28,000 nucleotides of DNA from Sperchopsis tessellata. Taxonomy: Eukaryota; Arthropoda; Insecta; Coleoptera; Hydrophilidae. The notes under the pieces are model-generated. The model was given only the letters and a program-made list of their open reading frames with translations. It had not been told where the DNA came from and ran no database searches. The stretch is from NCBI GenBank assembly GCA_033557685.1, contig JAWQRN010000596.1:1-28000 (forward strand), read 5' to 3'. How positions within the stretch are numbered: position 1 is the stretch's first letter; the number at the start of each line of letters is the position of its first letter. This document shows, in pieces, positions 12,501 to 24,500 of the stretch. The position numbers and the translations under genes are program-made.

Positions 12501-15500
12501 AAATAATACTGCTTCAAGCAACTTAGTCTGCAATAATTTGAGAAAGCAATCACATTATATACCATAGTAACAACGCATGTAGCCAGTTAAACAATGTACT
12601 GCATATTGAAGCTGTAACACTACATTAATAGTCCAATTATAGCTGAAACATAAAATATAACATAATTTCTAGGTGTAATAGTCAGACTTCAGTGATTGAA
12701 ATATGTATACAGAAATAGACTGATGCCAAATAGATTTAACAAAGATTTAAAATGAAATAAAATATTGTAGTTAACTGCCAAATGAATAAAATACGTATCT
12801 ATTTTTCAGAGAGACCTCTATTGATTTATAACACAAAATTTGATATAAGACAATGGTTTTTAATAAGCTCAACAATGCCATTAACAATATGGGTATACAA
12901 GTAAGTTTTGTTCTTGGAAAACCTGTATGAACTATACCTATAAATTTAATTTTTCTAGGCAATGTTACCTAAGATTTAGTTCGCAGACATATAATTTAAG
13001 AAAGTTACATGAATCAATTCATTTGACGAATAATTCTGTCCAATCGCGATACAAAAATTGTAATCGTGATCCAAGTCTACCAGAATACAATATGTGGGAC
13101 TCTATAGAATTTCAGCAGTATCTTGAAAACATTGGTTACCCACATGTATGGAAGAATACCATTTTTGCTGGTATTCGACAGTGTATAGTGGCTGCTGTGC
13201 TGGTTAATCAAGAATATGTTTGTGCAAGAAGAAATAGTTTTGAGCTTTATGGAGCTGATTTTATGTTAACAGAAGACTTCAAGCCTTGGTTAATAGAAAT
13301 AAACTCAAGACCAGCTTTATACCCTTCTACTCCTATTACTGCCAAAATGTGTCCACAAGTTTTAGAGGATGTCATAAAAGGTAAATAATTTTGAAATCTT
13401 ATATCCCGTCAGAAACATCATAGTATAACCCATATGTAATTAAAATTAATAAATCTAGACCAATAATACTTTTCTTGTTCAAATTAAAATTGTTAAAAAA
13501 ATTTTATCTAAATAATCCCATACATGCTCTGTGGGATTCAAATAGAGTGAGTGAGGTGCTGAAAACAGGTGTTTTGGAACATTATAAAGCCGTTTGTTTA
13601 GAGACTTGTTCATTATGGAAAATCAAGTTCCTACCAAGACCTAATTTTTCCAAACTAGGTAGTAAATTGGTTTTACGAATATCTAAATATACCCATCGAT
13701 TCACGATTTAATCTATAAATATTAAATTTCCCACTCCAGATATGGCCATACAAGCCCAAACAAAACCTCCTCTATTAAATTTACTTCATCAGTAAACAAC
13801 ACCATTTTTCAAAATTCAAAATTTTTATTAATGTGGGTTTTAGCAAAATCAATATTAAATATTCTGTTCACTAATAATAGGTTTTCTTCGAGGCACTCTA
13901 CCATTGTATCAACTTTTCTGCAAAACACACCTTACGGTTTCAGGATTAATATCCTTTTCGAACTCTTCTGCTACCATAGATGTTATTTTAGGGGCACTTG
14001 TTTTTGGATCGTTGCGAATATTTTGTTATACGAACCTTCTTTTATTTCACTTAACACTTTAAGGTGTCCTTTTCTGGATAATTTCACCAGTCAGTTTCTA
14101 TTTTTCTACAATTGAATGTTCAGTTGAAACTGCAATTTAACTGTTTGAGCAATTTCCTGATAAGATTCATTATTTTTATGTATAAGTTTTTTATGGAATG
14201 AACAACTTACATAGAACAGAATATTTTATGGTTATAAGGAGGAATTAGACATTTTCAAATTTTCGATTTATGTTCATCTGTGCTTTTACAATTATAACAA
14301 TTATTAGTAAAATTAACTCTTTTAAATTAACTTCATTTAGCAACAATAAATTAAGTCTTTATATTGGTTTAAATAAATTACATTGGTAGCACTAGTGGTT
14401 TCAATGACGATCATTCTTCAAGGATCAACAACTTCTGCGGCAGCCATCGCTCGAGTAAGTCGCATAGAACTTAGACACAATAAATAATTATTTCCAAAGG
14501 GTGTGCATTATTTCAAAGTGTAGACTTATGCATGTGGAGTCATAACACAATAATAATGCAAAAATGGTTATCCAAAGGATGACTTCAGGAAAATGTCTAA
14601 CTCGCTGTCTGGAGGATAGTTTGTTAAATTAATGTTTCATTGTCCCTTAAATGGCCAGATAGCTGCTTTATAGATTAGAGGCTTACTTTGTTTGCGAATG
14701 AAGAATATAAGGAGTTCACAAGATTCCTACACCTCTCATCAAAGACATCGATTAATTTTTTTGAACCATAAACAAAACGCAATATATCATCAAAAATGAT
14801 TTAATCGAGTGGTTCATCTTGGACTAATTAAAAAATACCCAGTTTTACCTAGCTATTACACAACACTTATACCAATGTAATATGAACTAACAATGGAAAT
14901 GTCTTAAGGCCACTCGTGTTCAATGTTCAGGTTTATCACTAACAGCATTTTACTAATAAAAAAACAAGCATATCATTAAGTACCCTTCATCTGAAGATTC
15001 AGTTATAGATATGTAGTCACAGTATCACTATTTCATAAAATGTACAGATTAGAAATTATAAAAAATTTAAAATTTTATTATATTAGCTCTAAAGTTTTCT
15101 AGTTTAACTGTTATTAATTCAGTACAGAGTAACTATGAAAACATGGCTGTACCCTAATGAATCTAATATAACTTCAGAATAGTAGAGTTTCTTCACAGAC
15201 TTCTTAAATTGTATACAGATCCTCTCCTCTTTGGTAAGTCGTCATCAGTTCTGTAATCACTAAATAAGGCAATACGTAGATATAATATGAAATACAAAAA
15301 TAATATTCACATACAAAAAAAGAACAGAAATATAAAGAAGGAGTCTACAACAAAGGAAGTGAACTTATACCGTCAGTCACTAAAGTGTTTGAATACCCAT
15401 CAAATTCATTTAAACCAATATAAGGACTTAATTTATTGCTGTTAAACAAAGTTATTTTTTTAAGACTTTAGTTTATTAATAATTGCTATAACTGTATATA

Positions 15501-18500
15501 CATAGATACACATAAATTGTAATATTGAGAAAAGATAAACAAAATTCTCACATCACTAAAGTCATCGAACACTTCACAAATTCGGGGGTTCCCCTGATAA
15601 TACATCATGAAAACATGTAATTCCATCTTGTAACCATAAAATATTCTGTTCTAAGTAAGTTGACAATATTTTAGTGCAATCCGGAATGATCCTACAAAAA
15701 TGAAACCAAAACGAAAGGAATCTTCACTTGAAGTGCGCAAAATTGTTATAACATAAAAATAAAGAATCTCACCGTCAAAAATTAATTGATTTTGTTAAAA
15801 CCCACATTAATAAAGATTTTCAGTTTTGAAAAACGGTTTTGTTTACTAATGAAAGTAAATTTAATATTTTTGGTTGTGATAGAATAGATAAAGTGTGGAG
15901 GAACGTTGGAACAGAGTTGAATATTGAAAATATGAAAATATTCCAACAGTAAAACATGGAGAAGGTTCTGTTTTAGTTTGCAGTTATATGGTAGCATCTG
16001 GAGTGGGAAATTTAGTATTTATAGATGATATCATGGATCGATGGGAATATTTAGATATTCTTAAAGCCAATTTACTACTTAGTGTGAAAAAATTAGGTCT
16101 TGGTAAAAACTGGATTTTCCAACAAGACCAAGACCCTAAGCACACGGCTATGGTTACACGGGAATGGGATAATATACCACAAAATTATACTGAATCACTT
16201 ATTCATTCCAACCCAAAAAGATTAGATGCAGTTATAAATCAAAGAGGCAATCCCACAAAATATTTAAACCAATTTTTATATTAAATTTCACATTGTTCGA
16301 ATACTTTTGTGACAAGAATTTTGTTTAATTTTCATTCTTGTAATTTATGCAGAATTATATTTATATTACATTATTAATATCAATAAACTATAAAATTAAC
16401 AATTTATTGTATTATTTTAAATATAAATATTTATCTTGTACTGACATTAGTGAATTTGGGGAATGTTTGAAAACTTTTGGAACTGACTGCATAATGAATT
16501 TCCAGAAGAAATACAAAATATCAACTGCAACAGAAATAAAAGTTCTTCTTCATCTTTAAGGGCCTAACTTCCAGATAGAAGTATAAAAGCCCGATATCAA
16601 GTATAACACCGATTAGAGCTCAACTAACTTAGATCATATTCTCAAAAATATATCTTTGTTGTTTACTAGTTAGTGCCGTAGGTAGTTGGGATTAGTCCTC
16701 TAAATTTGTTACAATTTGTTGTTTTGAGTTTTAATTACTTTAAATTTACACTCTGATGCGACTCGCCTTCTCAATCAATTTTTTGTTTGGAATTTTAATG
16801 AGTTTTAATTACTTTAAATTTACACTCTGATGCGACTCGCCTTCTCAATCAATTTTTTGTTTGGAATTTTAAGTTTCTGTTTCAATAACAAAAATTTCAG
16901 CTTTACATAATGCAATTATTGGTTTATAAATAATTGTACAATAGGTAGAAAACTCTGATATCATCCGTTGATAAAAGATTATTAATTTTTAGCGGGGGGC
17001 GTATTTGAATTTGTATTAAGTCGGCAGTAAGTTTATCAATAACCACATTCCTGTTTTGACATTGAAAGAATATATGATTCAAGTCACCTATAATACCACA
17101 GTCACAGTAAGACAAATCCTTTACACCGATATGGTGGAGATGCTTGGGAGAGCAACAATAGTTGTATCTTATTCGACAAAGAACGGTGATGAGGTTTCTA
17201 TAAGTGAAATTTAAATTGTGGAACCATGGCTTAGTGTATATTTTAGGATAATCCAAAATTGTTGCCAAGATTGGATAAGTTCTTTTCTGAAAAGCAGAAT
17301 AAATTCAAAAAATGGAATTTCATTCAAATAAAAGTTAAAATTTAAATAAATAAATAAAAGGTTATGTTTGAGAATAAATCTGACAACAATCTATAAATTT
17401 TACTTTAATGGGTATTTAAAAATGTCAAAATCAAGAAAACAGAACTTTTTTATTAACAAACTAAAATTATAAAAATCATATATTGGTAATACTTTCCAAG
17501 ACTCCTCTAGATCAGTGGTCCCCAAAATAAGATACTTTCATTGCTCTGTTAGGTGCGCGAAATAATTCGTAATAAATTTCAAATTTGTATGATCAAAATG
17601 TAAATTAAAATGAGAATTATAAATGTTTTTATGAGTATTGTGCGATTAGCACAGCTTTATTTGGTCATGAGGAATGATCGATTGTTCTATAGTGCATGCA
17701 GCTATAGTTGAGCTGTATTACCTCCTGTTGTTAGTTGCTGAGCTGTATTATAAACACACACCACAGTGAGAATCTTCATGTACAGTTACCACCTGAGCTG
17801 AGAAGTATTTAAATTATATAATGTGCTTATCTTATAACACGTTAATTCACTAATTGAATGTATTTATCATTAGATACTACTACAAAATTGAAAACTGGAA
17901 TATTAAAATAGGTGCAAAGAAACCTCGAATTGATACTTCTAGAAACTAGCAGAAACACATAGTGATACTATAATAATATGGTATGATGGTATAATTTTAA
18001 ATAAGAATAGTACAAAGAAAATCTTGAAATATTAACTAATGATAGCATGAAACCATCATGATTGACAAAACATAAAAGCACCTAGAACATCAAGAGACAA
18101 TGATGTTCAAAATCAAAGGTGCAAAGAATTGAACTCTGTGTAAATGAAAGTACTGACATTTATATAAATCTGTTTTATTTACAAAAACAGTTATTAAACT
18201 CACAAATCAATTGTGTCTCTTTCTGTAGAAAAAGTTAATTTTTTTTGACGAGAATTGGAGGGCAATAATATGTTACCTTGCTGATATATTTCAGAAAATG
18301 AGAATATAACTGTTTTCCAACAAAAAAACTCGCACTTTTGTAACCCAAGTACAAAAATGAACCATTATTAAGTTATTTCTCTGCTGAAAATGACTTGAAC
18401 ACATCTCAAGTAAAATTTTACTTAAAACATTTAGAAAAATTGGAAAGGCAACTTTGAACTTTCTTTGAAAATTTGTCAAGTAAAGACTTCAAATGGATTT

Positions 18501-21500
18501 TGATACTATTTTTTTAATCAGTGAAGATTACTCTTCAAGCAAAACCCATTGCATACTTTTTGGAATATAGAAACAACCTCAACTTGGATCCAGATCTTTG
18601 GTTGGATATTTCCTAAAATAAATCCAGATTTGTGGAATTACTGAAAAAAATACAATCACACTGTTTTCATTAAAAGTGCTTTTGATTTAATTTATGTGAT
18701 ATTCTAAATGTGATTTTCTTTAAATATAAATATATAAGAATATAAAATGTTATTTTTTTATTACGGGGTGCGCGCTATTATTTCAAAATAAAATAAGGGT
18801 GCAGAACAAAAAATATGGAGCCCACTGCATTAATTATATTACTTATACAGGCATTCTTACAACATTGCTTGTTTTTTCTATTTCTAGTTGTTGTCGATCA
18901 TAGAAGAGACCACAAAGCTCCTACTGGAAAATTTCGACTACTCTACCGACAGGGTGTACCACGGCATCCATCACCCGATGTCAAGTCTTTAAAATTAGAA
19001 GGAAAAGCTATTTGGTGTGTTTAATTTTCTTAAATAGTCTACAAAGTGTGGTGTATTATTTATATTTAGTTTTGTCAAATTTAATTTTTTTATGTATTAT
19101 TTATTAGTATTTGCTTTACAACTGTACACTGAAAATTTGAGTTGGGTAGCTGAAAATAAATGTAAACTGTCCTAATATTATACACATTATATTTTAAAGA
19201 AAATAACTAAAATCAATAAGCAAAATGGAAATTGTGATTAAATACGCTCTAAATGTGATGTACTTTGTTCGAATCTTTTTGAAACTCTAATGAGGTAATG
19301 GAACTGCATTGCCAACTCCTTTTCAAAAAACTTAAAATAATATACTTTATTACTGAGTGTCAATATAGAGATAGCTACCAAAGAAAGTGATATTAACAAT
19401 TACGCAAAAAGGAATAATAATTTACCTCAAGAAAAATTCCAAAGACTGTGTGATTCACAGAAGGGACCAGAGTGTGTGGGCACTGCTTGCTATAATAAAC
19501 TACCCAATAACAAAAAACATCAGTGACTATTAAATATAATAGACTTCCACGGTTAGTATCTGTATGAATGTTGTTTCCGGGTGGAAACCGTGTAGAGGCT
19601 CTGACAAATACCGACGTTTCGTCCACTGTTGCAAGGGACATGAAGCACTGAAGTGAAGTGAATTCATTTACTGAAGTAACATCACTTGCCTTGAAAATGT
19701 CCCTTGCAACAGTGGACGAAACGTCGGCACTTATCAGTGACTATAATTATTCTTATTCTTATTGAGCAAGTACATACTGTAATGAGTTTTCAATAACTGC
19801 TTTAAAAAAATTGCATATTTAACCTTTTCGCTGAGTGAACCTTATAAATCGTATATAAAACATCGTTGGGAGGTGGGAACCGGATTAATATGATTAGCTT
19901 GTTTATATACTTATTATTATAAATGTACACTTTTGTTATCTTAAAGCTTTAGTTGCCTCCTCCACATTTTAAATATAAATACCACTTTGACTTATTAATA
20001 GAATGGAGAATGAAATTTAATGAGTGTTAAAATAAAAGCAATTTTCAACAAGTAATAAATTGTAAAAAACAAATATATAGTTATTAAAATTAACTCTTCC
20101 TGAAAAACTGAAATAAAATCATCTCAAGGCGGCCTACCAAATGTTTATTGTAAGTGCTGTAAAACATGGTGTAAAATCTGTACCAATAAATTTTGTTCGA
20201 AAATAAATATGTCAGTTTTATTGAATTAATTTGAAATATTATTAAGGTACAATTTTTTAGTATTTGATAAAAATGAAAATGTCATGCAATTTTAAGTTCT
20301 GGTTGCAAATATTGGGAAGTAATAATAAAATGCAATAGAACTACACAGCAAATGACCCAGACAACTAGATAGTTTAAGACCTATAGTGAAAACTTCAAAA
20401 GAAATATACACATTATGAATGTACCATTGCAATAAGTTTTGAAATAAAACAAATAGGTAAAATGGATGATGCTATTAGTGCAGGACCCCGATAATTACGA
20501 AAGCCTATAAATTTACTACACAGGAGAACCACTGGTCTTTAACGCTTGCTGCAGTGAAAACATTGGTAAAGCCATACAACTAGTACAAGGTTAGACTCAC
20601 CTAGAACTGGTTCATCATATATAATGGACAAACATATATGTCTTCAATGTCATATTTAATGGTGGTTTACATTCCATTCAAACTCTATTGGTACCATTTT
20701 TAGCTGATATAAAATTAGCTCAACATGTTTCAGTACTTACTTCATGGCATTATAGTCCTTGAAGAACCTCTGTACCGTATTTTTTCAAGCACTTGCCTTC
20801 TCTATATGCACATGCTCAACCTCCTAGGTAGGTCTTCCTCCACATTATCCAGCCATAGCTTTTTTGGTTGCTTTCTTCTTCCTAGGTGAGCCTCCAATAA
20901 TCTGATTGACCTATGCATACATTTCCATTGTTTTTTTCTATTCCCAAATTTGTTCAAGATCTCTCACAAACAACCAACCTCATTAACTCTTCCATAAATC
21001 TTTCTTATAATCCTCTCTTATCATCTTTTCAGAATTTCGCTAATTTTAAATGCCCCTGTCTGTATCTCAGAGCTATATACAACGAATCAATTAAATTTTG
21101 ATATTGTAATTGTGTATTTTGTTACACTGCTTACTCAACATTGTAACAGTAAAAATGATTATTTGAACTCCTCTTACCTTTCGTTTTCATTATAAAAATA
21201 TTTCATATAACTTTGGAACTGGCTGTACTTTTTACTTGATAGAAACTCATGTTTCGACTAAATATTCTAAAACAATTTCCAGATAATGAAATTATACCTA
21301 ATTCATGAGCGCCATAAAAAAAATTAAAATAGGATTTAATAGTTTTTGACTTTACTTTTTTATATAAAGAATTGCCAGCTGCTTAGATTGGTACGCTAGA
21401 ATATTTTTAAACTTGTAGAATTTCCCCCAAAAAGAACATATAAATTATAAAGTGTACATCACAAAGCCATATTCCTTAGATAGATTAAATAGCTGTTTAA

Positions 21501-24500
21501 TATTATACTATTCTCATATACACAGTATCCATATGCATGTCCAGGTTTATTTATAGTTAAGATATCGACCTGGACCAATATACTAGGTATACATACAGAA
21601 AGTTCTTTTCTAGTGCCCAAAGTTGTGTACAAAAAATAAGAGTTATCTAAACTTCTTCCACTTGTTCTGTCTCTGCTCCAATCCAGTCAACTAAAATGAC
21701 ATACTGGCTTAATCTTTTTTATAAATAATTTTGAACTCTACGAAATCATTTTTTTCTGTCACAAAATATTTGCATTGTAATAGACTAAACTGAAAATTCA
21801 GTACCAAAATATCAAATATAATTAAAACTTTGCTAAATCACAAAATAGTATGAATAGACTTATTTAAAATAAGATTTGGAATATTTATCCGTAATTTTTA
21901 CTGTATTATACATATAAATTAGCAATCTCATATGAGCGCATTTTATAGGTTAGAACTTGGCAAATACTAAACTTTAATAAAGACTAACAATTGACCTATT
22001 GTTATTTATGTTGAGGCCGTGTGAGAGGCACTTTACTTAATTATATTATATTCTGTTGCTTTTACAAAGTTTGTTATCCATTTTTAGTACATATTTAGTC
22101 CAAGTAATTTTTCATTCTAGTTTCTCTTATCCTAATTTTTGTTTTTGTCCAAATATTTTTAAATTACAATCAATGTTTTTCTATATATTTATTGTGAACT
22201 ATTTTATATATTTCAAACAAACAAAAAATAGGTGCAACAAGTCAATAAATACTTGGACTCAGGAAAACAGTTTCACTAATATTTAACACCAGGATGTGTA
22301 GATTTTTAAATGCTTAGACAGTACTGAAAATATCTATTATAAAAAGGTTGATCTAAGAATAAATGTCGTTCGAAAACAATGAACAACCAAGATGAAATTA
22401 TTTTTAAACCATTACGTAAAGCCAAAATAAATGCTTCATTACACAGCTCAGTTTTTATACAATATGCTATTTAGTCAAATTATTTGTGAATTACTCAAAG
22501 AATGATGAAATGTTTATTTTTGGAATATATACCTGCGACTAGAATAACTAATGATCGACTGAATGGTGTAATATGTCTGGCATAATTATTATGCTTTGGC
22601 ATGAAAATGGGTATTCTAGATTTTAATTATTCCCAAACAAAAAAAAAAATTTTGCCTGAAATGGGCTCCGTTCAAGTTCTTGGTAATCATAGATATATAC
22701 ACTGGTTGGCCAATCTACATAATTATGAAGAGACGTAGGTTACACATGCAGTAATCATTTATCTTTTTTGGTTATATTCCTTTCCTAAAAGAAGGTACAA
22801 TTGGTCTCTAATAAAAGTAGAATTTTAAATTTGTTCCTATAAAAGTGTCTGAAATGATAAGCATGGAAAAAGCTAAAGCTTCACAAACTGAGTATCATCT
22901 CACCATTTTCTTTTATAAAAACAAGGGGAAACTTCTTGATAATAAAATTCATACAACATGATGTAAGGTTATGTTTCAGTTAATGTTTGAATACACATAC
23001 ATATCTCTGAATTGTTTGTGAGATAGCAATATACTATCTACATAGTATGAAACGTGATAACAGATATTAACATGTTACTATTCATTTGATACATTCTTTA
23101 GTTCTTTAGTTATTCAGTATATACGATCTATGTATATGTCATAAATAAAACACATACTTTTTTTTGGTTAAATATATTATCTAACATCCAAAACCACTTA
23201 ATTCTAACAACGACTGAAAAATTAGGAACTTTATGACAATGGTTTTAGCGGGTTGTAAGGGTCTAACTTATGTAAGAACATAATAACAAGAAACTACAAA
23301 AAATTAAAAAATAAATAAATAAAATTTACTTAGAAATGAAAGCACCTTGCATATTAACTATGCAAAAAATCCTAAAATAAAATATATGTACAAAAATTCT
23401 CATCAACTTGCAGGTATAATTCTTTAATAAATTCAATATTGCAATAATAATATTTTAGGAGGTCAAATTAGCAGTTTTGCATCAGGTGGTATATTATAAC
23501 CACATGATGTAAGCTTTATTATATGTACCTTCATATGAAAGAACAAGAAATTATTGGTGCCATAAGTAAACTGACTGTGACGGTATATTGAACAAAAAAT
23601 TACATGTATTCAGCAGATTTAAAGTGGCATAAGCGCAGACAGTCATCACCACGATTGAAAACGCACCAAAATATTATATACATATTAAAATTGAACATTG
23701 TTACTTAAATATACGAAAGTAATTACTCATATCATAACAATTATAATTATTAATATGCATATAAAAGTATAAAACATACGAAAATATTTAAATTGGTTAT
23801 AAAAATACTAATATAAAATTGTGCTACTTTGAGATATTTAGTATTCAAAGATCAACATAAAACTTGAATTTTTCATTTACATGACATCAAATATGGCAAA
23901 TATTGAAAGAATATTTTTTAGATTAAGCAAAATGTATTAGTGCCAATTAAACCTAAATGTAATTTCATGCTGATAACTCCTTCCGTACAAACTCTAGCTC
24001 GTTTAGAAGAACTAGTATTATAAACACTTCACACATTGAGTTCAGTGAGCCTCAAAATACAGACATCCTTTAACGTAATACACTTTCTCGATACGGAATG
24101 AAAATACAATACAATATGTGGTTTGGAAATAGATTTTATAAAAGAAGAAAACATAACATGATTATTAGAGATTTTAAAAATGGTGGAAAATAATTTAAAC
24201 TGTAATTGATAAGTAGACTTCAACTTTTGGAATTGGAATGAAAAACATTTGAGTGGGCCATTTGTGGACTAATTTTGAAGCATTTAAAATATTTTTCTCA
24301 CAGTCACAAATGTAAATATTGTTCTGTAATGTAATAAGTATTGTGAGATAGCATACATAATTGTGGCTTATTTCTTGACGTAAATATATCAATCTATCTA
24401 TACTAGTTCAGTGTGGGTATAATAAAAATTTGTATAAAATACGAATTAAGTAACAATGCATGCTAAAATATAGGGTCGGGTCATGTTTCTGGGCAAAAAC

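Larger units (their letters stand above)
6575..12809 (+). other. TTLL3 intron 3, loaded with transposon relics
   Basis: A phase 1 intron from GTGAGT at 6575 to TTTTTCAG ending at 12809. Joining the flanks gives [18 protein letters not shown], the expected continuous family sequence. Listed separately are a fold-back element, SINE copies 2 and 3, a transposase-like ORF, a Tc1/mariner relic and LINE pieces. I see nothing identifiable in 6715-7060, 7530-8300 or 11710-12809, which are very AT-rich. The stretch 8850-9050 ends in ATGACAATAAATAAATATAC (to about 9040), which resembles a retrotransposon 3' tail. Confidence 0.85.
13381..18887 (+). other. TTLL3 intron 5 (short form, to exon 6a)
   Basis: GTAAAT donor to TTTCTATTTCTAG acceptor ending at 18887. 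It holds the inverted Tc1-like pair, the 74-bp tandem, the LINE tail and the hAT element. I see nothing recognisable in 14390-15370 or 16320-16560; the 70-residue frame at 16347-16559 has no known relatives that I can name. Confidence 0.75.

Noticed and set aside
17505..18835. 8-bp target duplication around the hAT element
   Set aside because: CTCTAGAT and CATTAATT match at only about half their positions.
18888..19014. Exon 6a as an ordinary internal exon before 6b
   Set aside because: Using the GTGTGT donor leaves phase 2, while exon 6b requires phase 1, so the frame would break.
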